This document shows positions 1 to 9,475 of a stretch of 64,000 bases of DNA, piece after piece. The notes under the pieces were generated by a model that did no database searches, was not told where the DNA came from, and saw nothing but the letters and a program-made list of their open reading frames with translations. Within the stretch, counting starts at the first letter, position 1. Every line of letters starts with the position of its first letter. Origin of the DNA: Acephala macrosclerotiorum. Lineage: Eukaryota; Ascomycota; Leotiomycetes; Helotiales; Mollisiaceae. The stretch is taken from NCBI GenBank assembly GCA_014904845.1, contig MU119322.1, forward strand, positions 98,671 to 162,670. The letters are read 5' to 3'. Both the position numbers and the translations under genes were made by a program.

Positions 1-1
1 A

Positions 2-241
2 GATAAATTTGAGGCGGAGCATAAGAGTGTGGAGGAGACGTATGATATGGGACTTGAGCAGTTGAGAAACGGAAGCATGAAGGGGATTAGTGTTATTACG
101 GCGGTGTTGTATGGAAAAGGGGGTGTGAATAATTTTTCGAAGACGAGGGGGTTGTGGAACGAGAGGTTGGGGCTGCCAGTGGAGAGTTTGGAGGGGTGTT
201 TGAGGGGCGTTGTTAGAGAGTTGGGGGAGGTGAAGAAGTGA
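2..241 (+). CDS. 3' end of an unrecognised protein-coding gene (partial)
   Basis: The frame is open from the window edge to a TGA at 239-241 and gives about 79 residues ending in LGEVKK. It runs through the first in-frame ATG at 29 without a break, so the true start lies outside the window. The peptide is charged and soluble, with a short Gly-rich turn (YGKGGVNNF), and has no membrane segment. Codon use is GC-biased at third positions, unlike the AT-rich DNA further on, which supports real coding. I do not recognise the family and assign no function. Confidence 0.5.
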   Translation, partial: DKFEAEHKSVEETYDMGLEQLRNGSMKGISVITAVLYGKGGVNNFSKTRGLWNERLGLPVESLEGCLRGVVRELGEVKK

Positions 242-699
242 GTGAGTGTGGGGTTGAGTGGATGTTTTAATCGACGTGAGACTTCGGTGCTGAAAGATGT
301 CGGCACGGGGGGGTGGAGTTGGGTGAAAGTAAGGTGTCGAGTGAATGTTCAAGAAATTACGTTTGAAAATTGTCAAATCCAATTCAGTCATTCTAGGGGT
401 ATATTCTCCAACATGAACTCTGAGCTCCAATACCTATACAAGTTTCGGAAGCACTCAACGGAAACAAGAAGTAAGCAATCTCGGCAAACTTGAAAATCTC
501 CTCCTGTTCACAACCTTAATATCCTTCTCGTTCTCAAATGACTCGTCAGACGAGTACTGTTTCTCACTCTCTCCCATCTTTACAATTTTAATCTCTTTCT
601 CGTGTCTCTCCTTCTCCTCCTCAACCTCTCCAACACTCAAATTAATTTTATACTCCTTCTCATTCTTCACCGCCCCCCTTCCTGCTCACAACACTCATT
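242..699. other. intergenic, no supported gene
   Basis: Short ORFs on both strands overlap each other. The minus-strand one (455-670) encodes a low-complexity Glu/Lys-rich peptide with no recognisable domain. It lies directly downstream of the AMP-binding relic and could be decayed remains of that gene's 3' region, but nothing proves this. Confidence 0.4.
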
Positions 700-915
700 C
701 GCCTCTTATTCGTGGCTTTCAAAAACAGAAACCCCTCTTCATCAATAAATCCTCTATCCCCAATCTTGAAGGTTCCGGCTTTGGTGAATCCAGGCATGTT
801 CGTGAGAGATGTGTACCCGGGGCGATACTAGAGCCTAGGACGCAGACTTGTCCGATCTCTCCGCGGGGAAGGGGGTTCTCGTTGGAGTCGAGGATCACCA
901 TTTCGAGCAAGACCT
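700..915 (-). pseudogene. fragment of an AMP-binding (acyl-CoA synthetase-type) enzyme, frameshifted
   Basis: On the minus strand one frame reads MVILDSNENPLPRGEIGQVC, then VLGSSIAP. This is the conserved block before the A7 core of adenylate-forming enzymes (normally NPLPxGExGExCxRGxxxxxGY). A second frame then reads GYTSLTNMPGFTKAG followed by TFKIGDRGFIDEEGFLFLK, the A7 region with its GD-x-G core and the start of A8. The two join at about 812, where one G appears to be missing from the run CCCCGGG. No ATP-binding P-loop or N-terminal domain is found upstream (916-1896), so only about 70 residues of a 500-600 residue protein remain. The spacing resembles 4-coumarate-CoA ligase or oxalate-CoA ligase-like members; the exact substrate class cannot be told. 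Confidence 0.7.
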
Positions 916-1896
916 GGATGATGCACAGAACGAGATACTTGCAATAGGACGAGGAGAAAGTAAGTAGTGGTGCGTACCTCTTATTCAACTTCTTTACTTT
1001 CCATGATGTTACTATTCCGAGTCGATCGCTTTAGGTATCCGGCTCAGAGACCGAAAGAGCAGGTCGACAGTGCTGAGATACGGTGTTGGTGCAGATTTGT
1101 GTGGGTTAGCGACTGCGCCACAGGCCTCGACTGGCTAGAGTGAGGCTTGGTATGCTGTAGATCAGGGTCAAAATTTATGCTTGTTTCCCTCGGTATTGAA
1201 TTATATTCCCTGTTGTCGCGTGCTCCTCCAATACTTTTCTGGGGCCCGAGAGGCTTACCATTTGGGGAATTGTCATAGCAATGTCAAAGTCGAAGTGCGC
1301 GGCGGAGAAGTTCGAGAGGGGAATTAACCTTAAGCTTCTGCCAAAGTCCCCTCTGATTCGAAGGATGGGATGGAAATGTCTCCGCGCTGCTTGGATTTTT
1401 AAGAGCGTTCAATGAAACGCGATTCTCCTGGTTTTCGGCTTTGGCGACAAGAATCTTGACGGGGGTCCAGAATGCTTCTCATCTACAGACCACAGTTCTC
1501 CCACATGAATTGCATACTTCCTCGTATCGAGAGCCAGCCACGTCATGTCTTCCGGATGAGTTTCCGAAGGATGGTGACCTTCCAGAACATTTTTGACTGG
1601 GTCCCCACGATCTAGGTGTCAGAGTCCATGTTGCAACGAACTTGTAGAAACTACCCACCCATCCACATGGATATGGCCCACGATGAAGCCCAGAGCGTGA
1701 GATCAGACTGTCTGGTCGGCTAATAGAGAGCAGTGGATAGGAGGCTGAACAAGATGAAAAGCAGGTGGTCCCAAGATCGAGTCGAGATTCTACCCTCAGC
1801 GAGTTTACTCTCCTCGCATGGAAGCTCCGGTGACAGGGCTGAAATCCAGATTCGCCTGGGGGTTGTAAAGGATAGAGAAGACCGCATCTCAACTCT
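916..1896. other. intergenic, no supported gene
   Basis: Composition is that of normal gene DNA. A 137-codon minus-strand ORF (1479-1892) starts four bases beyond the end of the NTP phosphatase gene and is rich in Ser, Cys, Arg and Pro with no domain. It reads like a chance frame. No other N-terminal portion of the AMP-binding relic was found here. Confidence 0.4.
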
Positions 1897-2463
1897 TCAA
1901 AATGTCAAAGATCCATTCTTGAAAGGAATCAGTGCCAGAATCACCGCTTGCACGTAATAAGCCTCTCTTCCAATCACATCACCAGTCAACAAGCCAACAC
2001 TCCCATTACTCTGCTTCGAGTTACTCCTTCCAAAAACCGCATCATCTGCATGTCCTAGTTCCATGCCTCCACGAACCAATTTTGCTACTTCCTCAGGTTG
2101 ATAGAAGGTCGCTGTTCGTGCTTTCCCGGTCCTCCCTCTTTCACGGTCGATGATCACAATCCATGCGAATGATTGCAGAGCCCCGGCTGCCCGGTCAGGT
2201 GTGTCTTCGACTCCGCCTTCGAGGCCGATCCAGTAATCTCCTTCAGGTACTTGCTCTCGAGCACTCTGAGCACGGTTGAGGGCGCCTTGGAGGGTTTCGG
2301 CGTCTGTGAAGGGTTGCTCTGGGACGCCTGAGGGGACCGAGATGCCGTGTATTGTGTATGTGAAGTTTGGAAACATGCGCTGAAAACCCTCAAGTGCTGC
2401 AGCTATCTTGACGGGGTTCTTGGAGGCAACGACAATTTGCTTTGATGCTGTTGTGGACGCCAT
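1897..2463 (-). CDS. inosine/xanthosine triphosphatase-like NTP phosphatase (YjjX/DUF84 family)
   Basis: A single-exon gene for 188 residues, the usual length of the family, from the ATG at 2461-2463. Family members hydrolyse non-canonical purine nucleotides (ITP, XTP) and clean the nucleotide pool; the protein is expected to be soluble. The N-terminus has VASKNPVKIAA (residues 12-22), the nucleotide-binding S-x-NPxK loop. It is followed by PFTDAETLQGALNRA, by the acidic GDYWIGLEGGVED segment that carries metal and substrate contacts, and by the C-terminal block GSVGLLTGDVIGREAYY. No frameshift or stop interrupts it. The assignment to YjjX rather than Maf or HAM1-type phosphatases rests on the SKNPVK and GLEGG motifs together. 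The upstream region carries a (TA)n tract about 75 bases before the start. Confidence 0.88.
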   Translation of the reverse strand: MASTTASKQIVVASKNPVKIAAALEGFQRMFPNFTYTIHGISVPSGVPEQPFTDAETLQGALNRAQSAREQVPEGDYWIGLEGGVEDTPDRAAGALQSFAWIVIIDRERGRTGKARTATFYQPEEVAKLVRGGMELGHADDAVFGRSNSKQSNGSVGLLTGDVIGREAYYVQAVILALIPFKNGSLTF

Positions 2464-2539
2464 AGTATTGACTTTGGCGAAGGCTGGTCGAGACTGGTTC
2501 AGCGAGTTCTACGGGAGGGCCCGTGATTTGCCCGCGTCT

Positions 2540-2571
2540 TTATATATATATATATATATATACATATATAA
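2540..2571. repeat. (TA)n microsatellite
   Basis: About 15 TA units interrupted once by a C (position 2563), in the 5' flank of the NTP phosphatase gene. Probably length-variable. Confidence 0.9.
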
Positions 2572-3192
2572 AGTGATCCAGAACAGACAATTGAATGTAT
2601 CCAAGTAGAGTCGTCACAGAAGGAAGGAAGGACGGGATGAATGATCACCAAAGATGGGAGCCAAAGCACGTACCCATACTCATAGCTAACCCTGATTAGG
2701 CGTAGCCCCAATCGCTCTGTACTGTAAGACGATGACTTCTCAAAAATTATATCCTCTCTTCCTTTACTCCCAAGTTCTCAACAGTGTTGGCTTCGTCAAG
2801 TGACGGAAAAGTGCGCTTAGGAGATCTCACTTTCTCGGCGATATTCTGCGCATCTCAAACTCTCGCATCCGCGGGCCAATAGCCTGGTCGTATCGATCCA
2901 ATACCGAGGAACCCATCGCAAGGAAGCATCGAGGAGCTGCTATACGGTGCCTCGGACGCGGACATGAAATCTTCACGCTCACTAATTTCAAGCATCAAGT
3001 CTTGACTTCCCCTTATCCAAAATTTCCTCTATCATTTTCAAACATCTTCCTTCTCCTTCAAGAGTACAAGTCGTCCTTCACCAGCTCTCAATCAGCGAAC
3101 ACTACACCACCAAACACACCAAATACTGGAAGATTCGTCTTGCCTCATTTCCTCCACGTTGTCCATTCTCACGCGCATTGTCAGACGGAATC
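2572..3192. other. intergenic region upstream of the MAPEG-like gene
   Basis: No coding segment is supported. The last 150 bases are C/T- and A-rich (runs such as CTTCTCCTTC near 3050), as in fungal promoters and 5' untranslated leaders, and probably belong to the plus-strand gene that follows. Confidence 0.4.
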
Positions 3193-3635
3193 ATGACCAA
3201 CCTCTCGTTCTGTGCAGTCCCTGCATATTATGCTTTGACCATGATCCCACACGCCTACGCGACTCTCATGATGAAGAAAGCCAACAACGGGCGATGGAGC
3301 AACGCCAGCCCAAATTCAACAACTTGGTCGAATCGCTGCGCAAATCAACACCAGCCGACATCTTCAATCGCTACGAACGAGCCAGGGCTTGCCACAGGAA
3401 CGGTATGGAGAATCTCCCACTCTTCATTGGAGCAATTCTTGCAGGAAACACAGCCAAACTGGACACCAATGCTTTTGTCGTCGGATATCTGCTTTCGCGC
3501 ATTGCATACACTTTGGCTTATATCAACGTCAGCAATCCAAAGATCAGCTACATTCGAAGCATTTTTTGGAACGTGGGCCCTATGTGGTGCTTGTGGGTGT
3601 TCGTCGAGGGTGGTCTAGCTATGACTGAGGAGTAG
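3193..3635 (+). pseudogene. MAPEG-family membrane protein, one apparent frameshift
   Basis: From ATG 3193 the frame reads MTNLSFCAVPAYYALTMIPH and reaches KKANNGRWSN, the N-terminal half typical of fungal MAPEG proteins (membrane-associated proteins in eicosanoid and glutathione metabolism). At about 3304-3312 the homology jumps to another frame: PKFNNLVESLRKSTPADIFN, RYERARACHRNGMENLPLFI, then GAILAGNTAKL, ending at TAG 3633-3635. The NGMENLPLF segment before a hydrophobic helix is the family hallmark (usually N-S-x-ENLPLF). Joined, the two parts give about 147 residues and three to four membrane helices, the normal size. A single missing base explains the shift, and no GT..AG intron fits there. 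It is either a recent pseudogene or a sequencing error; the otherwise clean conservation makes error quite possible. Confidence 0.8.
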
Positions 3636-4245
3636 AAGAAGAGCTGAATTTCACATGCCAAAGCAAAGAAAAGGGAATAGAGGCTCTATAAGGCTGATCT
3701 CACGTCAGGACCAAAATTGAAGTTGAGGTTACACTTGTTTTCTCAGCTGTAAAGGCTTCACGTGTGGTGGCAGCCAATGAGACAGTGGTGTTCCTTGGGC
3801 CGAAGACTCACATAAATGAAGCGACGAATAGCAGCCGAAACGTCAAATCGTTGCATACAGCGTCTTTCCTCTGTTCTGTCTGTTGCATCCTGTCTTGGAT
3901 TGGTATTGTGATCGCAGATGTGGTCAAGATGGTGCTCGCGTAGCTACGAGCTACCTTTATAAGGAAGGATCGAGATGATCGCCTCTCGGCTCGTTCATGG
4001 GAGCGCTTCATGCCTCAAGACTCCAGCTAAAATATTATGTTCAGCTATTGAAGCTTGAGGCAGCTACCTAGAAAGCCTTTCACATGTTGTGGCTCAATCT
4101 TCAGTCCATGTTTGCTTTTGCCGTGGCTGTCACACAGCATATTTGAGACAAGCTGGAATGTCAGCCTTTGCGAAGCAATCCCTTCCTTCACTCATGGCTT
4201 TTAAAGGCGTCATAGCCCACGCGTTGAAATCTACAGTAACCTACA
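3636..4245. other. intergenic, no supported gene
   Basis: Contains the probable 3' region of the MAPEG-like gene and the promoter of the hydrolase-like gene. Short ORFs at 3808-4011 (-) and 4089-4457 (+) have no recognisable content, and the second runs into the real gene in the wrong frame. Confidence 0.4.
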
Positions 4246-5681
4246 ATGTCAATCATGGATGGAACCAAGACGAGCAAGACCGGCAGTGGCCGCATCATGG
4301 AGAAACTCACCACGATCCGCAGACCTATGACGAATGGAACACTCGAGCCTCAAGCTGGCAACGGCAGAATCAACATGAATCAATCATTCGGCCAGAATCC
4401 ATTCGTCACTATTCCTCAAGATATCGACCAGAATCCTTTCCGTCTCGTCTGGGATGATCTTCAATCCGTATTCTTGCTCAGCAAATTGCTTCCCTTGATC
4501 ATCGTTCCTTTCAATTTCAATTCTGGCCCTCTGGACGAATTGTATCCATCATGGTCGAACATCTGGGCTGTAGCCCTTCACGTGATTCTCCTCTTCACTC
4601 AATTGCTAATGATCATCACCCTGCCGATCATGGCTGTCATTTTCTGGTTCCTTCCCGGTCTTCTGAATTTGCTGTATTTTGCAGCTTTTGTTGGCATAAC
4701 TCTCTTCTTCACACGACTACTCAATGGGCCACCGACGACAGAAGCATTGGTCGGACTCCCAGATGGTATCGACCCCGTAAATGACGAGCACGAGCTATGG
4801 TTCTTCATCAATGGCGTCTCGGTTGGGTGAGTTTCCCAAATTCCATCTCCCACCTACGGGAACTACTGATAATGTCCCAGGAAAGGATGGTTGCAATCGA
4901 ACCTCGACCTTCTCGCACAAACTTTCCAACGAGAAGTTGTCGGAATCCGAAATATCACGTTCGTCTCCCCTTCCCACCGCCTCACCACCTAAGCTAACAA
5001 AAGCAATGCAGGAATGGGTTCATATTCGACCTAATAGAATGCCTCATCCAACGAGACCTCGACTACAAAACAAGAGACATCCGACTCGGCCGCACCCAAA
5101 TCCGCCAAGCTCTCGCCGCACCAGCCACCAAGAAAGTCGTCCTAATCACACATTCCCAAGGTGGAATCGAAGGTTCCTCTATCGTTGACTGGCTTCTTGC
5201 CGACCTCTCGATTGAAGTGATGTCCAAGCTCGAGATTTACAATTTCGGCAATGCTGCTCGTCACTTCAACAACCCCCTCATCAAAGCCTCGAGCCCGAAT
5301 TCAGTTGGAGAAGCGAAAGGTGGGAGAGGGGAGAGGGTTATCAAGCACATCGAGCATTACGCCAATTCCCAAGACTTCGTCGCCAACATCGGTGTCCTGA
5401 ATTTCACGAGTCCTCAAGCGCAACCTTACGCAGATGGAAACGCATTCTATGGGCCGGTGTTTGTGAGGGAGGGAACGGGACATTTGTTGAATATGCATTA
5501 TCTGGATACTATGTTTACGATGGTAAATGGGAAAGTGGATGAAAATAATGAGTTCATTAATAGCATCGTGCAGGACAGGGGTGATAGGGTGGGGATGGCG
5601 AATGGGAATGCGTTGAAGAGGATTAAGGATGTGAGTAGGTTGTGGGAGTATAGAAATGGTGGGAAGCCGAGTGATGATTGA
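4246..5681 (+). CDS. alpha/beta-hydrolase-like membrane protein (fungal, lipase-like fold)
   Basis: Three exons: 4246-4826, 4881-4958 and 5012-5681, with GT..AG introns of 54 and 53 nt. Phases agree and the protein is 442 residues. Residues about 1-70 are polar. Hydrophobic segments at roughly 105-160 (ALHVILLFTQLLMIITL and WFLPGLLNLLYFAAFV) predict two or three membrane helices. Exon 3 contains KKVVLITHSQGG, the G/H-S-x-G-G nucleophile elbow, with the predicted catalytic Ser near residue 268. A late His (GHLLNMHYLDTMF) and an Asp in HYANSQDFVA are plausible remaining triad members. I infer a membrane-anchored serine hydrolase of the large uncharacterised fungal family; the substrate is unknown. 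The ATG at 4246 is followed by a second at 4255 and either could be used. No damage is seen. Confidence 0.82.
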
Positions 5682-6515
5682 TCGTGGGGCCCGAGCATCA
5701 GGTACATCGATGGAAGCGTTGCCGATATCAACAAGAGGAAGTTTCAGGTCTTTAGAGAAGATGTATTAAGAAGGATCAGAGCTCAAAAAGCAAAGACTTG
5801 CCACTTTCAAACCCCAACGCCAGCCTCAACGTCAGCTTATTGTTCAAGTCTCAAGTGCGCCTCAGCCCTTATGGTCAGCTATAGCTTCTTCGAACAACTC
5901 TGCTAGCTAGTGACGCTACTTCGACTTCTCTTTCTTAGACCATTGATACTTGCCTGGGTTCCCTCTCCTCCCCACTTAGCGACACCTTAACGCCTTTCCT
6001 TCCTTTGGGCTCATCCTCTTCGACGATCCGGGCGGCGGTCCTGCTTTCCTGTCTCCACTCGACCAGGCTCGGTCCAACATGGCAGTAGGCATAGCCAAAT
6101 TCTGGAGGGTATGGATCACTGCTTTGGGCCCCTGTTTCTCAGCATTGCAAACCTGCTTCCTCCTCTCCTTTCACAAGCCCAATTGTATCTTCTGAGAACC
6201 TCTGAGATGTCAGAACCCACCTTGTAATTACCTTGATACACTATCCTCGTGTCTCTTTGGAAGTCTTTTCTGCACCTTTAACTGAGTTTGGGCTTCTTCG
6301 TCGACTAGTTCGTTCGCTACTTCCGAAAAGTCGCTGGGTGGTCGACCAGGTATCAAGGTTTCTATAATTATCGGCATTATATATTTAAACCTACGCCATT
6401 AGTCAATGCACTAGAAATCTTCGAGGGAATATTAGATGCCATTGATGTCTCAGCTGTGCGGAGGGTGTTTTGGTCGTTGGGGTTGAAGTTGGTGTACATG
6501 CTCCTGAAACGCAGA
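5682..6515. other. intergenic, no supported gene
   Basis: A minus-strand open segment around 5930-6140 reads GYAYCHVGPSLVEWRQESR followed by a charged stretch. It has no start codon of its own and no recognised domain. It may be an exon of a small gene, but splice partners could not be found. Otherwise nothing is seen. Confidence 0.3.
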
Positions 6516-7373
6516 CTAGATCGGACAGTAGCCTCCACCTAGACTAGTCGGACAGCTTTGGTACCCCAAAGGACATGTAGAAGAGGCCGATGAGAAAGAC
6601 TTCGATGCTTCAGTAGTTGCTTCGGTGGGTGGTGAGTTGAGGAGTTGAAGCAATGTAGTGGACAGGTTTATATCTGATCACAGACACTAAGCATCCGGGG
6701 AAATGTTCAAATGAAATCAGGGCATAACGGAAGACTTACACTGATATATGCTCATGCTCCAAACGCCTCCACATACTTCCAGACTACTACCAGAGCAAGC
6801 GTCATTATAGTTCCCCTCTTTGGACAGATTTGCTTGAGGGTGGATCCGAAGTCCACAGAAGCACTGTGAAGCTAAGCAGTGTGCGCCAGCAGCGTCCTGG
6901 CCAGAACATAGGATACTGAAACGGAGAGATTGGCACCAACAGAATTCTGTCCCAAAAAAGCTATGACCATCGCAAGAATCTGCACACAACTCATTCAACA
7001 TGTTGCTTGGCGAATCGGGAGAAATTCCATCCAGTGCTCGATGTACTGGACTTGAGCCTTGATCATCCCAAGTGTCGTCTTGAAAGCAACCAACATAGTT
7101 CCAGATATCTCTGTCTTCTGTTAGAATCGCGGTCTCAGCTATATAACGCGTCGTTTTCGATTGCGAATTCCAAGAGCTAGAAAGGTTAGAAACATGTTCG
7201 TAGTCTACTAGGGATGGATTGACATGCTACACTAACCGTACTGGCTCAAAGAGCCCTTCCAAGTAAATCGTCAGAATAATGATACTGGCAGAAAATAAGA
7301 TAAGGCCAAAAGCGATTGCTATAACACTCTTCCATCCAAATCCAACGTGGCAAGTATTTCTCAAACCCAGTTG
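6516..7373 (-). CDS. probable WSC-domain single-pass membrane protein (start unresolved)
   Basis: Four exons fit in phase on the minus strand: 7373-7237, 7176-6941, 6871-6740 and 6619-6516, with introns of 60, 69 and 120 nt. Exon 1 encodes one strong membrane helix (SVIAIAFGLILFSASIIILT). Exon 2 begins the WSC carbohydrate-binding domain (WNYVGCFQDD, RALDG, NELCADSCDGHSFFGTEF). Exon 3 continues it with SSQCFCGL and ends with DACSGSSLEVCGGVWSMSIY, giving the normal Cys pattern. Exon 4 adds a Ser/Thr-rich linker and CPLGYQSCPTSLGGGYCP before a TAG. WSC proteins bind cell-wall glucans or act as wall-stress sensors. An in-frame TGA at 7374-7376 precedes exon 1, so the start must lie on a further upstream exon not identified. 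The early stop right after the Cys-rich block may mean truncation. Confidence 0.6.
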
Positions 7374-7376
7374 TCA

Positions 7377-8179
7377 AAATCTGCTGGAGCTAGTCGCAGC
7401 AGCAGAGAAGAATAAGAGGCATGCTGCTCATGTTGAGTAGGACCCTGCTCTGCTGATCATGGACACCGACACCCACGAGCTTATGGGCTTCTCTTCCGTA
7501 TCATTACAATACATAATTCTGCGCATCACCAGGACTTATTCTCGCCTCGGTGAGGGATAGTCAGAATCTACGATGATGCGCCAACTTTGCCCCATTGCAG
7601 TGTGAGCAAGCGAGACTTTCGGCGAGCACGGGGCTCTTGCGCTCGAGCTTCCGCATTCAAGCTTCTATCGCTATGCATTCAGCATCTTATTATTGCAAGC
7701 GTGCGGCGTTAGCTTTCTCTGCTAGCATATATCCGCTGTTCATGCCTACTCACTAATTTTAGCTTCGCAGCGTCGTGAATCAATGGAAGAAACGTTTCTC
7801 GGCTGAGGTGATGTCGGGAGTGAGGGGGCGGTGTAGGCAAAGGGAAGCGAGGCACAGCACATGGTCGCAATATGGGTAAAAGTTGGATTTGATTAACGCG
7901 CGTTAATCAATTCCAACTCATTAGCCAAGCAGTCAAACCCTTATAGATGTTGGAGCAAGCTGAAGATAAGGATCGGTACTGCATGCCGCAACGGCTGCTG
8001 GCATAATGTCCGAGTAGGCATATTCTGTGGCAATCTCACCAACCTCATATAACAAACCACTTCTTCCCTGTCCTTAAAGCTTTGAAACTTATGAGTTCAT
8101 ACGTTTACTCTCTACATAGGTATTCATGATCCACGGTGTCCAACACCGGTGCCTATAGTCCAAGACTAGTGCAAATCCT
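7377..8179. other. gene-poor edge of the left gene region
   Basis: Any first exon of the WSC-domain gene should lie in the first 100-200 bases; a frame reading EQHASYSSLLLRLAPADF near 7385-7440 is a candidate but cannot be joined cleanly. The rest shows no coding signal. It holds one long palindrome (7881-7918) and ends at the TA where a pogo-type element was inserted. Confidence 0.35.
7881..7918. repeat. 38-bp near-perfect palindrome
   Basis: Two 19-base arms are reverse complements with a single mismatch and no spacer. The centre is GATTAACGCGCGTTAATC. It could form a cruciform or be a dimeric protein-binding site. It lies 260 bases from the start of the AT isochore and is not part of any transposon end recognised here. 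Confidence 0.85.
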
Positions 8180-9475
8180 TAACCGATTTCCCGTTAGCGA
8201 GCACCACCCGGTCGAAAGCACCACTATACTTCAAAATTTTGTAAAATTATAACCATTTTATTAATTGACTTGAAACTTGAAATAAAGAATCATTATTTGT
8301 CTAAATATAATCGCGCAAAATTATTTTTTATGCTCGAATTTTTTTGGTGGCTTGATTATACGCTTACTACGTTTTATTTATTTTAGTTTTAAATTCGATA
8401 TAATTATTTTTAATGTGATTATTAAACTTTGGATATTTTCTTACTACTTTTTCTAAGGGCTAGAAAGAGACATATTAGTCTTTAGAGTTTTTAAAACAAG
8501 CGTTTAAAGTTTAATCGTTTTTTTTTTAAATTCGATAAAAACTTTTTATAATAAAACAAATAAAATAAAAATAGTTTTTATTTTTTTTTTTTATAATTGT
8601 TTCGTTATTTAACGAGCAATTTTTTTTTGATTGTTTTTTATTTTTTTAATTATTTTTATAATTTTTATAATTTTTATAATTTTTTTATTTAATTAAATTT
8701 TAAATTTTAATTCGATTTAATAAATTATTATTTTAATTACTTTTAATAAAAATTATATTTTTATTTTTTTTATTTTTTTTATTTTTTAAATTTAGTTTTT
8801 TATTTTTTTTTTTTACGTTTTTTTTATTTTATAATAATAATATTACGAAAATTTCGATTTTTATATTTTAAAATAAAAATCTTAAAAAAGTTTTTTAATA
8901 TAATATTAAATATATTATTTATTATTTTTTTTTTTTTCGATATTAATTTTTTTATTATACTCGGTTTTTATATATCGAATATTTTTAGTATTTTTAAAAA
9001 ATCGTAAAAAATAATTAATATATTAAAATTTATTATAAATTTAATAATTTAAAAAATAATATTAATATAATTAATAAATTAAATTTTAAGTTTTTTAAAT
9101 ATATATTAAATATTTTAATATATAAAAAACGTTTTTTAAGTATTTTTAAAAAGTAAATAAAAAAAAAGTTTAAATATAAAAATAAAATTTTTATTATTTA
9201 ATATAAATTTTTTTAATTTTTAAAAATATATTATAAAAAATAATTAAAATAAATTTATATTTAAAAATTAAAATTTATATATTATATAAAATAATAAAAT
9301 TATAAATATAATTTTATAAAAATTATACTATTTAATAAATTTTATATTAACGTAAAAAAATATTTATTAATTAAAAAAATTATTTTATTTTTAAATTAAT
9401 AAATTTAATAAAACGTTTAAAAACTTATTATAATTAAATTAATTTAAATTTATTATTACTTTATTTATTAATCGT
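8180..9475 (-). mobile_element. RIP-saturated copy of the pogo/Fot1-type transposon at 55-57 kb
   Basis: Starting at the TA at 8180, the sequence matches the reverse complement of 57278 down to about 55960. The terminal repeat is nearly unchanged (CCCGTTAGCGAGCACCACCC, then GGTCGAAAGCACC). The match continues inward with C replaced by T and G by A at most non-CpG positions. For example 8855-8874 is CGATTTTTATATTTTAAAAT where the other copy (complement of 56562-56581) has CGATTCTCATGTTCTAAGAT. The former transposase therefore ran on the minus strand and is destroyed. I can follow the match to about 9475. Beyond that I could not align the 5' half or find the second terminal repeat (expected near 10390), so the copy may be truncated. 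Confidence 0.88.

Noticed and set aside
1479..1892. 137-codon minus-strand ORF
   Set aside because: Composition is Ser/Arg/Cys/Pro-rich without motif, and it overlaps plus-strand ORFs of similar quality; most likely a chance frame.
5930..6140. Open minus-strand segment reading GYAYCHVGPSLVEWRQESR
   Set aside because: Possibly an exon, but it has no start, no convincing splice partner and no recognisable family.
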